Shown piece by piece: positions 23,997 through 35,487 of a stretch of 64,000 nt of DNA; positions within the stretch are counted from its first letter, which is position 1; each line of letters opens with the position of its first letter. Position numbers and translations under genes: made by a program. Source of the DNA: Chinchilla lanigera. Its lineage: Eukaryota > Chordata > Mammalia > Rodentia > Chinchillidae. Below the pieces are notes generated by a model. That model was not told where the DNA came from and ran no database searches. It saw nothing but the letters and a program-made list of their open reading frames with translations. The stretch lies in contig NW_004955487.1 of the NCBI RefSeq assembly GCF_000276665.1, positions 6,411,012 to 6,475,011 of the forward strand, written 5' to 3'.

Positions 23997-24283
23997 TGTT
24001 ATGGTTTGGATCTAAAATACCCCCAAAAGTCTCATGTACTCAAATATGGTGCTTTTGGAAGGTGATGGACCATGGGGTGCTGTGCTTATCAGTGAGCTCA
24101 TCACAGATGAACTCAGGGATGAACATGCTGTTAGGAGGCGGGGATTGTTTGAAAGTGGTCCCTGGGGTGTGGCCAGGAAGGGTGCATTCTTGTCCCTGGC
24201 TCTTCCCTTCTCTCCCTGCTTCCTGATTGCTATACCATAAGCAAGTTTCCTTCACCATGCCCTTCCACGGTGCCATTTCTACC
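23997..24283 (+). mobile_element. MaLR LTR, left arm of a palindrome
   Basis: Starts TGTTATGGTTTGGATCTAAAA, then GGAAGGTGATGGACCATGGG and CTCCCTGCTTCCTG. It stops before the usual AATAAA region, where the oppositely oriented copy begins. Confidence 0.8.
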
Positions 24284-24604
24284 TTTGGCTCATGGCTTCA
24301 GAGGTTTCAGTCCATGGTTTGCTGGCTTCAAGGTGGAAACCTTATGGCAGAAGGGTCTGGTGGGGGAGAGCTGCTTGCCTCATGGTGACCAGGAAGCAGA
24401 GAGAGGGAGGAGCTGGGGACAGGAACGCAACCTTCCAGGTCACACCCCAGTGACCTCCTCCAACCAGGCCCCACCTCCTACAGCACATTCAGCCCTGAAC
24501 TCATCCACGATGGATCCACTGATGAGCACAGTGCCTCATAATCCACCACCTTCCACACATATGAGACTTTTAGGGGACGTTTTAGATCTCAACCATACCA
24601 CATG
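24284..24604 (-). mobile_element. MaLR LTR, right arm of a palindrome
   Basis: The reverse strand begins TGGTATGGTTGAGATCTAAAA and continues GGAAGGTGGTGGATTATGAG, CATCAGTGGATCCATCGTGG, CTCTGCTTCCTGG, and ends GAGCCAAA at the junction. Same family as the left arm, tail to tail, also lacking its 3' end. Confidence 0.8.
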
Positions 24605-25135
24605 GTCTTGATGCCACTTTACAAATGACTTAGGTAAACCAGGGCTTCATTGTTCGTTTGGGCATGTATTAGCTATAGAATTTGGGAGCAGTAATTTAAT
24701 ATCTCTTTTTAATATCTCTGTAATTTAATATCTCTGTACTTTCCATTATTTCCACCCCCCCAATATTATGCAACCCCATTTTCAAGACCTATAGCATGTA
24801 GAACAAACAGAGCCTGTTTCATGAAGCTTCTACTCACCCCTGGTCAAAACAAGCAGTGTGCTGCTTCTCAGGGTTGTTCAGAGACCCAGGTAAAGGAGAG
24901 GTGTGTCACAAGTGTGATTGATGGAAAGAACGTGGTGTCTGGGTTTGCGTCCTGGTTCTGTGCTTCCCGAGCTAGGGTTTTGGAGTGAACACACTGTCCA
25001 CACTGTCCTTTCATCCTCTGCTTCACAGAATGACACTCCTCATTTTCCAGTCTGAGAAGACAGTTACATAGGGCAATCCCTGCAAAAGCATTTTGGGAAT
25101 AGGAAACCAATATATGAATATCAGTCATTTGTTAG
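24605..25135. other. Unique sequence
   Basis: AT-rich; contains a short local repeat of AATATCTCT near 24700-24735. No gene recognised. Confidence 0.4.
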
Positions 25136-25139
25136 TTAT

Positions 25140-25375
25140 TAGTCATTATTATTTTTTATTCTCTTTAATTGTTTGATGAATCTTGCATTCTTACATCTAG
25201 TAATCTGAGCAACTTCCTTAAAGAAAACAATATATAGAGTAACAACCATTGTTAACTCCCTATCACCTTGTTTTGAAATTCGGTATTGTTTTTATTGTTT
25301 TTGTGTTGCTTGTTTTTGTCTTGGCTGTTGTTATTTTGTTTTCTTTTCTCTTTAAAATAAAAAGGAAAATAAAGT
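25140..25375 (+). mobile_element. L1 3'-UTR fragment
   Basis: Runs parallel to the reverse complement of 6590-6770. Shared blocks are TTTAATTGTTTGATGAATC, GTAATCTGAGCAACT, GTATTGTTTTTATTG and TTTTCTCTTTAAAATAAAA. It is a severely 5'-truncated insertion of the same L1 subfamily as the element at 6.6-13.6 kb. Confidence 0.8.
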
Positions 25376-25479
25376 GAACCACAAGGAACTCTCTTGGCTG
25401 GGAAATTAAAATATATCTGAAATCCAGTGGCTCAGAGGACAGAAGTGTTAGTGACAGAACAGACATGCTGGAAGAGTCA

Positions 25480-25594
25480 AACGCATTGGTTACACTTTTG
25501 GAGGCTGAGGCGGGAGGATTTCAAGTTCTAGCCCACCCTGGGCAACTTAGCAACTTAGTAAGGCCTTGCCTCAAAAAAAAAAAAAAAAAAAAAG
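25480..25594 (+). repeat. B1-type SINE with poly(A) tail
   Basis: GGAGGCTGAGGCGGGAGGAT, CCACCCTGGGCAACTTAG, GCCTTGCCTC and a 21-base A-run. 5' end degraded. Confidence 0.85.
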
Positions 25595-27895
25595 AGAAAG
25601 CGTTGTTCCCAGTTTGGATGATCACCAGGATAAAGCCAACAGAAGTTGAATGTAAATGATACTGACCTGGACTTCCCCTCCCAGAGCCCTTTGCTGCCAC
25701 TCTGGGCTCCCTAGCAGCTTAGTAAAATAAAGTATGCTTAGTATGCTTCTCTCCAAGACGCTCTCGTAAGGAGAAGATCAGGCGGATGATTCCAGGAAGA
25801 AGTCTGGCTAGGAGTTCAGTTCCCCAGCAGAGACTGTGAACCTTGCAGGAGGCATCTTTTTGGGTTGGTTGATTGGCCCTGAACCTGGTAAGTGGAGCTC
25901 AGTTTTCTAGTACCTCCTGATTTTAAGAGAAAATTACTTTCTTAAATGCCCCAGACTCCATGAAGTGAAAAGCTTCCATGAGTTCCACCGGGGCTGGACC
26001 CCTTTTTCCTTCCTACCTCTGAGGGCTGCCCCTGGGGGCAGTGGAGCCCTTGGCAAGGCTGCACAGGTACTCCTGTGAGGGAACATTATACACAGAGGAG
26101 GGTGATGGCTCCGTGGTCTGCTGAGCAGCCTGCTCCCAGTGACAGGACGTCCAGGCGTGAGCTGCTGCCAGCTCTGCCTCTCTCTATCCATGGATTCCCC
26201 AGAAAGTCAGATGCAGAGCAGAGGAGACCCCAGGAGCTGGGACCTGAGACCAAGGTTGTGTAGGATGTGCCGAGCAATGGGCCCATGGTTCAAAGTTCAG
26301 CCGGCAGAGACTGTTTTCTCTTAGAGACAAAGAACTTCTCTGAACCTCCTGCTGAGCGGACCACCAGCACCCTTCCTCTTCTGAGCCTAAGAGGAGTGAC
26401 AGAAATACAGACGCTGGCCCCAGGAGGCTGGAGCCCAGTCTGCTGTCCATGAGAAAGACGAGGATGAACCAAAGGGATGGTCAGAAGTCATAAAGCAAAT
26501 GGAGAGATGAGATTAGCTCTCAGTGCTCCTCCTCCCCTCCATTCCTTGTTGAAAAAGACCCATGCCCACCGGGCCATGGGGAGATGGAGATTTGAGCCAA
26601 ATGGGCCCCTCCATCTCCTGGAAGCCAGCTTTGCATAAATCTTTTCCTTTTCACCAAAATAAATGGCTTCCTCAGATTTGGTCTGCAGGGAATGAACACA
26701 CCTGAGTGTGCACCTGAGTGGTCAGAGGCCATTTTCCTCCTGGGCGGGGCGGGGGCCCGGGTTAGGGAGCTTCCTTATGCTTCTGCGTCAGTCTCTTCCC
26801 AGTCTTGCTCTCTGAGTGGCTGCAGTGGCTCTGCCTCCAGGACTGCAGGACGTCACCTAGGAAACGCATTTAGCTCAGCGCCCTCTCTGTGGCTGATGCA
26901 GGCAAATTTGAGTTTCTTCTGTCTGCTGTGTACTTAGAATGAGGCTGGCAGATGCAGAAATTTGAGTTTGCTCTCCTCTCTAAGTGCTCAGGTCCTCTGA
27001 AAATGGGACTTGATTATTTCTAATCAGCTGATTGGGATGCGGGGTGACCTCATTGTCCCATGAGCTGCAACGAAGGCCATCAGGGTCACATTGCTGGTAG
27101 GCTGCTTTGAATTCTTTGTGACCCCCGCATAAGGGACTTTTCACTGGCACCGCTTGGGAGGAGGTTTGGGAGGCAGGCTAGGGCAGAGGCATGGCTCTGT
27201 TGGGGCTGGCCGGTTAGGCAACATCTTAGTTATTCAGTGATGAATTTCCAGCCCCCCAGGGGCCTTTGGGACCTTCTGCTTCCCTGGGGATGATAGTCCT
27301 GTACCTTGCACTTGATTTTTTCATTTTGCAGTTTGACCCTGAATTTACCTTTGTAGGGTTTCCCACTCCTAATGGCATAGTCTGGGACACCCTCCCACTC
27401 ATGGGACGCTGCACGGCCCAGTACTGGGCACTCCAGTGTCCTCAGGTGAGCCTGGGCAGCGTCCCACCCCAGGCCGGAGAGAGAGACTGCATTTGTCCCT
27501 TGGCAGCAGAGTCTTAACTCAAAGCTGGAGATGAAAACAGGGCCAGCGATTCCAAAGAACACCTCAAAAATTGTTCTTCAGCTGCCGAGATGAAAGTATC
27601 CAGAATAAGCTCCAAATGGCACAGGAGTCTAGAGGAGGCCAGGCTGAGGGAAACTTTGGGGTGCGAGGCTCCCATGGAGGCAGGAGGTCTGATGAGGTCT
27701 GAGAGGTGCGGTAGCTGGAGACTACAAGCAGGTTCCGATGAGCCCACATCTGGTGACCTTTGCCTTCTCACCCAGCTTCTGAAGCCTAATCAGGAGAGTG
27801 ACAGCAGGAAGGGGAAGGAATCAACTTAAGAGCTATGAAGAGCTATTCAGGTTCTAAAACTCAGCCTGGCAGCCAAAGTGTGATGTGCAATGTAA
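25595..27895. other. Unique sequence, about 2.3 kb
   Basis: GC-richer than average in places (GGGCGGGGCGGGGGC near 26742). Open frames up to 110 codons overlap on both strands with no shared motif. No promoter or exon can be supported. Confidence 0.4.
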
Positions 27896-27896
27896 G

Positions 27897-27925
27897 TCAG
27901 TCTGTCTGTCTGTCTGTCTGTCTCT
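27897..27925. repeat. (TCTG)n microsatellite
   Basis: Seven TCTG-type units next to a SINE. Confidence 0.85.
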
Positions 27926-27929
27926 GTCA

Positions 27930-28085
27930 CCCAGGGCTTTTGGGCTGAGTTACATCCCCAGCCTTTTTTTTTGTTTTTTGTTTTTTATTTTGAGATAGGG
28001 TCACACTAAGTTTCTAATTGCAATCCTCCTGCCTCAGCCTCCCAGAGTGCAGAGATTGCAGGCCTGTGCTACTGTGCCAGGCTCC
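27930..28085 (-). repeat. B1-ID composite SINE
   Basis: Antisense ID remnant (GGCTGAGTTACATCCCCAGC), T-rich linker, antisense B1 (TTTTGAGATAGGGTCACACT ... GCAGGCCTGTGC). Confidence 0.8.
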
Positions 28086-28809
28086 TAACATGTTTCTCAA
28101 TGATGGGTGACAGTGAGAAAGTCACTAACTTGATTTTAAACCTCAGAGGCTGCCAGGGCAACCTGAGGACTTGGATTCTTCACAGAGGCAAGGCTTTTGG
28201 CTCAGGGACAAAGACCTTAAATCACCCTGTACTTCACTGAGGCCCTCCATTTGCATTTTTGCTCTATTTCTTTGGTTCTTTTGTGCTTTAACATTGAAAT
28301 GAAAACACGTTCCTTGGGGGATTTTTCTAATCTGGCTGCACATAGCAAATGACCAGAATTCCCGGCTTCTGTGTGCTTAGGCCTGGTAATCACAGCCTGT
28401 AAATCCCTTCCGGTCCCACTTGAAGGACTCAGACAAAGGTAGGCACCGACGTTAGTCCTCAAAGGGAGGAGACAGAGCATTCCCTCCTCGGAATGCAAAG
28501 AACCAAACCATCCTTCAGTGGGAGGCTGAGAAATGCCCTGTTCTTAGGAGGACCCATGTTTGCTACAGGACCACTTATTCTGACATTCATTGCAAAATGG
28601 GTTCTGCGTGTCTGCTGTGAGCAGATGTCTGGGAGGATTTAGGTGCAATCCTGCCCAGAAAGGATTTGCTGGGAAGCTGATGAGCTCTGACTTCTGGGAC
28701 CCTCAGAGCCTGTGGGCCTCATCCATAGCCTGGAGGGAGGGGCTTGAGTGACGCGTGTCTGTGGTCCTGTTTTGTGAAATACTTATAGGTACAAATCCTT
28801 CACCCACAG

Positions 28810-28982
28810 TTTATTTTTTTTTGTCAACCCAGGGCTTTTGCACTGAGCTACATCACTGACTTGCTCATTCATTCATTCATTTGTTTTATTTTGAGGCTGG
28901 GTCTTGCTAAATTGCCTAGTTTGGGCTTGAGTTTTTAATCTTTCTGCCTCAGCCTCCCAGAATGCTGAGATCAGAGCCCCTT
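28810..28982 (-). repeat. B1-ID composite SINE
   Basis: Antisense ID remnant (GGGCTTTTGCACTGAGCTAC), a (CATT)n-rich linker, then antisense B1 (GCCTCAGCCTCCCAGAATGC). Confidence 0.75.
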
Positions 28983-29156
28983 ACACATTTAAAGGCATCA
29001 ATATCCTGTTTGTCCCATTTTTTCCCCAAGAGTAGCCCCAGTCTGGTGGGAGAGACATTTATGTAAGCAATTGAACTCCTAAGCATATAGGGGGTGCTGG
29101 GGTACAAGTCAGGTATGGACAGTAGAACCTGGGGGAGAGGACTCCTGATTTTCTTT

Positions 29157-29485
29157 CATGGTCTGGGTCTCAATGTCCCTCTAAATGCTCATGAGTTCAG
29201 AGGATGGACTTTTGGAAGGTGATTGGATCACCAGGGCTCTAATTTGTAATTTGATGGCACCTTTGGGACATGAAGGAAAGTCAGGAAGTGGAGTCCAATT
29301 GGAGCAAGCCACTGGGGCACAGCTTTGTTCTCTTTCTGCTTCCTGCTGCCCTGTGTGAGAGCTACAACCATCTGTTGGGTCTAAAAGAAACAGAGCTGCT
29401 GGCCAGGGGCTGAAACTGCGAGTCGCACTTTCTTCCTTTCTCGCCTCAGGCACTTTGTCACAGCAACAGAAAACTGACCAACACG
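29157..29485 (+). mobile_element. MaLR-like LTR
   Basis: CATGGTCTGGGTCTCAATGTC start, GGACTTTTGGAAGGTGATTGG, CTGCTTCCTGCTGCC, and an end of CACAGCAACAGAAAACTGACC. The late AATAAA region is degraded. Confidence 0.65.
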
Positions 29486-29629
29486 CCACCTGAGAAGACT
29501 GTCCATACCCCTGGGCTTCTGGGCCGGCTCTATTCCATTTCTACCCAAACTGTGTGGATTGACATTTGGAGCTTATATAGCCAGTTGGTGTCAGCATGAG
29601 ACTCTATATGGCAGGAGCTCAGGTTTCCA

Positions 29630-29990
29630 CAAGGCTGTGTTTGTGCCAGACACCAGCCACAGTTTGGGGTCCCCAGTCATTTTATGATTCTGCCTATTCA
29701 GGGGCTCCCATGAACCCTATATTCCAGATCAACTCACAGAACTCCTGGAAGCACCACATGGATGAGGGCAATTTTATCATAAAGGATACAAAAAAGAGCA
29801 AAAGGTGGGGGGATGCAGAGCTTCTGGGTTCTCTCCCTGTGGAATCGGGGTACGTCACCCCAACCCCACACACCCTTGTGCCCTCCAGCAGGAAGCTCCC
29901 CTCCCCTGGAAGCTCCTCCTCACCCACGTGTCTGCGGGTTTGGCAGGAGAAGAGCTGGGGACCTTGAGCCTGCATCCTGGGCTCTGAATG
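29630..29990 (-). mobile_element. Possible ancient LTR fragment
   Basis: AACTCACAGAACTCCTGGAA and ATTTTATCATAAAGGATACA resemble the antisense of old mammalian LTRs. I cannot name the family with certainty. Confidence 0.3.
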
Positions 29991-30556
29991 ACTCCTGTAA
30001 GCTCCTGGTAGCTGCTGCCACTCATGCTCAAATTGCGGAGTAGATGGAAGTGAGGAAAGAAGGTGGCTTAAGCCAAAACCTCCAGAGTTCCCCTCTGCCT
30101 GGCCACACAGCTTCAAAGTTGGTCTGCTGCGCTCAGGTGACATCTTCCAGAACTCTCAAAGGGAAGCAAGGGCAAGAGACACTCAGCGTGTCACTGTCAT
30201 GGTTCCTTAACGACACAGCGTGAAGAGGGGAGAGTCTGCGTCACTTCACCCTGATGTGCTCTCTCTTCCGTCTGCCTCCTTCTCACCGCCCACTGGTAGT
30301 GCAAAAGGATGAGCTTTCATCTCCTCTGCTGTGTCCACCTCACTCTCAAAGCAGCCTCCCTCCACCTGCTGGGTTGTCCACTCGGTCAGAGGCCTACCTC
30401 CCACTGTTCCTTCCAAAGCATAAAATTAATTTTTAAATTTTCATATAGTTGTCGATCCACATGTCACTGTACAAAGCAACGCAGAGACCTTGTAGTGTAT
30501 CATTTATCCATTTCCCTCCAGTGGGGATGTCCTGGAAAACTATCAGGCAATATTGA

Positions 30557-30710
30557 CACAGGTTGAAGGAGCTACTCACTGCACTGCCTGCACTGGTGCC
30601 CAGTGGTGAGAGACAGGAGTGGAGCTAGAAGGAGCTTTACCCATCAGCATTCTGATCGCAAGTGAATATCCATCATCTGTCCATCCATCTCCCCTTCCAC
30701 CCATCCACAG
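30557..30710. repeat. Local direct duplication, copy A
   Basis: CACAGGTTGAAGGAGCTACT through AGACAGGAGTGGAGCTAGAA to a short CCAT-rich end. Matches copy B at 31603 with an offset of about 1046 bp. Confidence 0.85.
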
Positions 30711-30731
30711 GCATTCTTTACTCTTTTAGCC

Positions 30732-31090
30732 TGTCTTCTGTCACTATAAGAATATCTAAAATTAGGTAATTTAATAAGAATGTGTTTCCTCAGCTCATGA
30801 TTCTGGAGTCTGGGATGTCCTAGACTGTCATGGCACCATCTCTTTGGTGTCTGGTGAGGGATTAGGCGGCATCACAACAGGCCAGGACCTCTCCTGATGA
30901 GAGAGAATGAGTGATAGCTTGGTTTGCTCTTCCTCTGCTTCTAGAGTCATCAGTGCCACCACGGGGACCCCACCATGGGGATCTCATCTTAATACCTCCC
31001 AAGACCCACCTCTAGATATCACCTGTGTATGATTTTGAGGAGAAGTTTTCAACATCTGAAATTTTGGGGGACAAATATTCAAACCATAGT
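30732..31090 (-). mobile_element. MaLR (MST/MLT-like) LTR
   Basis: Antisense landmarks: TGTCTTCTGTCACTATAAGAA, TTAGGTAATTTAATAAGAATG, CAGCTCATGATTCTGGAGTC, and an AAACCATAGTG end. Lies between the two copies of the local duplication. Confidence 0.7.
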
Positions 31091-31602
31091 GTATGTCATC
31101 CTTGGACAGCCATGTCCATTTCTCTTACACCCCATCCCCCATTTCCCTCCTTGATCCATGGCAACTGTGAAACTGCTTTCCACTTCTTTGTCTATTAAGA
31201 AGCTGCCATAAGCATTAGAGTACAGGTTTTTGTGTGAGCAAAGGTTTTTGCCACTATGGGATAAACACAGGCATCCCTTACGTAGAGCATGCTAGCCTCT
31301 CCTCTGGGAAGTGGAGATCTTAGCCAGCATGGCTGAGGTTAAGTACTCAGGAAAACGGTGATGTCCTAATAATTCAGAGTATTGCCCTGGAAGACATTTA
31401 GTAAGGCTAATGATTATACACATTTATTTGCCCAGATTAGAAAACATGAAGGCAATTTTTCAATCACATACAACAAAAATACCATGTCAGTATGATTACA
31501 GAAAAAAGTCACTGAATTTAGTGCTACTTTCCAAGTACACAGAGGCAGGAATGGGTGCCAAGTGCTTGCTGAACACAAGGTAGGTAAGAAAAATTTATTC
31601 TT

Positions 31603-31760
31603 CACAGGTTGAAGAGAGCTACTCACTGCACTGCCTGGACTGGTAACCAGTATTCAGAGACAGGAGTGGAGCTAGAAGGAGCTTTATGCATTAGCACTCT
31701 GATCGCTAGTGAAAATCCATCATCTGTCTGTCCATCTCTCCTTCCTTCCATCCATCCATC
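31603..31760. repeat. Local direct duplication, copy B
   Basis: CACAGGTTGAAGAGAGCTACT, AGACAGGAGTGGAGCTAGAA, CTGATCGCTAGTGAA, then the CCAT array. Confidence 0.85.
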
Positions 31761-31925
31761 CATCCACCCATCCATCCATCCACCCATCCACCCATTCATG
31801 CATCCACCCACCCATCCATCCACCCACCCATCCATCCATCCATCCATCCATCCATCCATCCATCCATCCAGTTACCCACATATCATCATCTATCTGTCCA
31901 TCTGTCCATTTGTCCATCTATCTAT
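31740..31925. repeat. (CCAT)n microsatellite
   Basis: About 130 bases of CCAT/CCAC units followed by TATC/TGTCC units. The His-Pro-Ser and Trp-Met-Asp-Gly frames over it are repeat artefacts. Confidence 0.95.
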
Positions 31926-33620
31926 AAGTCTATCAGCTCTCTTTCTCTTTCTCTCTCTCTGTGTTTTTCCCAGGTCAAGGGACTGAAGGGATAGAGAGGA
32001 AGAGATAGTTTCAGTCACCAAGTGCATACTAGCTGCTAGGTCAAGGAATATGGTGAGCATTAAAGTCTGCCCAGTTGTCAGAAGGTTTCACCTGTGGAAA
32101 CGCCTTCTGGAGGGGAAGTGGGTCTCTTTCAACTTCCGTCTCTCATGACCAACAATTCTTTCTTTCTTAGAGACCTAATCTCTCTGGCAATGCTGGATTC
32201 TGGTGCATGTCAGACCTGTTCCTCCCTCGGCATGTCTAGAAGCACTTCTTCCCTTTCACTTGGTAGCAAAGAGGGCCAGGAGAGATGTAACCCTCTGGTC
32301 TCTCGTGGCTGCCCGCCTGGATCCCAGCAGCTCAGAAGTCATGTTGCAAGTTCCTGATGGTCGTCTCAGAGAAGCAGTGAAGAGACACTGAAGGCATTGA
32401 GGTCACACAGGGGTGAACAATGTCATTATAGGAGGAGAGATGAGAACCAGGACACACACAATGGGGCACGTGTGGAGGAGATGCTGGCTTGTAGGGGATG
32501 CAGAGGATGTAGGGCTGAAAGGAAGGACCAGAGGGGCAGGAGGAGGAAGGACACAGGACACTGCCAAAAGCAAGGGTGAGGTGGTCCAGAGGGTGGTCTC
32601 AAACACCGGCTGATACACAGGAGGGGCAGGGCACGAGGGACACAGCTCTGGGCAGTGGTTCCATGGGGAAACAGAGCTACCCGTGCCTTTGCATCCTCAA
32701 AAAGCAAATTTTACCTTTGTTATATTTTCACAAAGGCACACAGGGCATCGATGGCACCAAGGAGCCGAGGGACAGCACCGGTGTGTCCTGAGTGTCTGTG
32801 TTCTGGTGCTTGGCTTTTGTGAGAGCCCACGGGTGCAGAGCGTGCGTGTGTGGGACAATGGTCAGCATTTCAGCATGACAACACAAAGGCAACTCCAGCT
32901 TTTACCCCGATATGCAGGAAGCTTAATTCATATCGGAAATCAATGAACCCAGTCCTGGTCAGCAGTGGCACATGTTTCCCTTTGAGGATGCAGATCCATG
33001 GTCTTGCCAAGCCAGTTTCCCCTCCTTGCAAGACAGTTATTGAAATGCAGGAAGCGTGCCGGACGGCTGTGGCTCTCCTTTTGAGCAGAGCTGCTCTGCC
33101 CCTGTGTGACCCTGAGCTAGTGAGTCCCTGGCTGGTGAGTACGGAGCAGGCGATGCTATCAGGTGCATTAAGGTCCCTGGGTCAGCTCACCCTGGTCCGG
33201 CAGCCTGCGGCAGCTACAGGAAGGCCACTAGCCCGGCTCACCTGACACAGCCCCTGTTGTCTTTGCAGGCAAGCAGTGCATTGTTAGCAGAACAGATCAC
33301 TCTGCATGCAGACAGCCTTTGATTAGCTTCACAGGAAACCGAAAGCAGCGTGTACTCACTTGGCTTAGCGAATTTACTGAAGGGACTAATGTCTGTGCTG
33401 AGGCTGGTTTAGAACGACCCCAAATACGCTCATTATCCAAGCTTATTTTCAACTCAGGCTCCTCTGCAGAGACATAGATTGTTATTCTCAGCCTCATCTC
33501 AGGCTCCTGGCCTGAGCCCCAGGCTGGCCACAGGTTGATGTTCAGCAGCGTCTTCTCTGTTGGGGCGGCTTCTGTGTCACTGCCAGCTGGGGACAACAAG
33601 GGTGGAGGAGAACTGCACAC
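31926..33620. other. Unique sequence, about 1.7 kb
   Basis: No repeat family recognised. 32850-33245 has a 131-codon plus frame with no recognised domain. No gene assigned. Confidence 0.4.
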
Positions 33621-33623
33621 AGA

Positions 33624-33662
33624 CCCTAGGAGGCTGAGGCAGGAGGATCACAAGTTGTCCCT
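33624..33662 (+). repeat. B1 fragment
   Basis: AGGAGGCTGAGGCAGGAGGAT followed by CACAAGTT: a short piece of the B1 body. Confidence 0.6.
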
Positions 33663-33787
33663 GGACACTGGGGCAGAATTTCTCAGCTACTGAAAGGAAA
33701 GCATTCTCCTCACCCCCCACCCCCACTCTGGCTACCTGGGGCCTGCAGCCTGCAGCCTGCAAGAGTTTGAACAGCCTAGGGGCTCTC

Positions 33788-33872
33788 CTTTTGGTTTTCT
33801 GGAAACAGGGTCTCACTGTGTAGTTCCGGCTGGCCTGGCACTCACTGTGTACCTTAGGCTGGCCACACCCTG
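33788..33872 (-). repeat. B1 fragment with 29-bp duplication
   Basis: AACAGGGTCTCACTGTGTAG, then a second CACTCACTGTGTACC copy before GGCTGGCC. 5' half of the element is missing. Confidence 0.75.
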
Positions 33873-34140
33873 AGTGCGGCTGTGGGTGCTCTACTGCGCC
33901 CAGTTCCTCTTCACTGGGTTTGATGGATCCCTCCCGGGGCATCTCACACCGGGTCTGCAGACTGGGAAAAAGAAGGCCAGAGCTGTGGGTTGGAAGGGCT
34001 GGGCTTCTTGACTCAGTGGTGTGCTGTATGTTCTTTGGAACACACTCTCCGGTCCCCTGGACATGCCTCGGCCCAGACGGCATAGTGGGAGTAGCAGATA
34101 ATGAGACTTGCATGTGCTGCTTTTTATGGGGTGGTGGTGA

Positions 34141-34310
34141 TTCATACTGGGGATTGAAGCCAGGGCCTTTGACTGAGCTACATTTTTAAAATTTTATTTT
34201 GAGACAGAGTCTGCAAAAGTTGCCCAACCTGGGCTTGAACTTGTGATCCTCCTGCTTCAGCCTCCTAGAGTGGTGGGATTATAGGCGTGCTCCACCATGC
34301 CTAGGTTATT
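34141..34310 (-). repeat. B1-ID composite SINE
   Basis: Antisense ID (ACTGGGGATTGAAGCCAGG), then antisense B1 (GAGACAGAGTCTGCAAAAG ... GGGATTATAGGCGTGCTCC). Confidence 0.85.
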
Positions 34311-34317
34311 TTCCTTA

Positions 34318-34465
34318 TTTTAGACACAAAGAAAGAGAACAGGAGAGACCCAAAGCAGCTAGTTGAGGGCCACTCAGCCACTGAGCAGCAGGGTTATGCC
34401 TGAGGCTTAGGCAGGCTGCCTGTAGAAGCCAGGCTCCTAACCACCACACTGCACTGCCATCCCTA
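34318..34465 (-). repeat. MIR
   Basis: Antisense MIR order: GACACAAAGAAAGAGAACAG, GGGCCACTCAGCCACTGAG, CTCCTAACCACCACACTGC. Confidence 0.7.
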
Positions 34466-35487
34466 AGATAATCTCCGGAAGAGTCTCAGACTCCTATTTT
34501 CATTGCAGAATACACCACATGGCAGGGTGAGACCCTGCTACTCATGATCAGACCTTGACCCCCTGGTCAGCTGTCCAGGATGCGAAATAGGCTCTCCCTC
34601 CTGGCCGCTCCCTTAGCCTTTGCCCAGGGAGTGCGTGGCTCACAAGTTGGTTTGCAAACAAAAGTGCTTGGCAAAGCTTGGCTTCCATTCACAAACTCTG
34701 CATTGGGTGATAAACACAACTACAGCCATTTTCCCCACACAAACATAAACAGAGCCATCTTCCCCCAAATAGTAAAACAAATTAAGTTTGTAAACTGAGG
34801 CACCACTGTGCTCTCCTGAGAAATGATGTGAGATGACAAGAGGTGAATAGGTTGGTCAACAACTGCTTGTTTTTTTTAACATTATGCAAAATTTTCACCT
34901 GCAAATAGGGCCAAAGAGCTGTAATTTTAAGATCATGTATAAAATGCAGAAAAAAAAATAACCACAGAAAACAAACAGAAGCTACATCTGCAAACACTAC
35001 CTGTCCATGTAAATGAAGAGTTAGGAAGTGACTTGCTTTGGGTCTGGTACCTATTTTCCTATGTACATTTTTGAGAGAAACAGTCTAATGTGCTCCATGG
35101 AGAAATTCTTGTCTAATTTTGTGATCTAACGGATGAATTCATATGTGTTTTTCTCAGAAGATACTTGACTTTTCGCCTTTACCATTTATAAGGTCCCAAC
35201 TTCTGAGTGTAGTCATTCAGTCCTGGGTCCTGCTGGCTTTAGGAGGCTGAGTGTATGTGTGTGTGTTTGTGTGTGTGGTTTGAAGCATGATGGAAACAGG
35301 GAGGTGATCTTTTGCAAAAGGGAAGGGGACCAAGAGATGGAGGGAGGAGAAGAGAGAAGGGGAAGAGGAAGTAAAAACAAGGAAGACAAGCTGTGTGCAG
35401 GCACCAACTCCCCATGAGCAATGTGATCATTATGAACTGCAAACATAGGCTCATAAAGTACTTTTTTCCAAAAAGAGTGAAGACAGG
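34466..35487. other. Unique sequence
   Basis: Contains a short TG-rich patch (35250-35278) and a purine-rich stretch (35330-35385). No gene recognised. Confidence 0.4.

Noticed and set aside
31740..31925. CRISPR-like array
   Set aside because: Short 4-bp units with no spacers: a microsatellite in a mammalian genome.
31609..31986. Frames rich in HPSI (plus) and WMDG (minus)
   Set aside because: Direct translation of the (CCAT)n microsatellite, which stays open in all frames.
33577..34113. 178-codon minus frame
   Set aside because: It runs through a B1 fragment and flanking unique sequence without any domain; chance frame.
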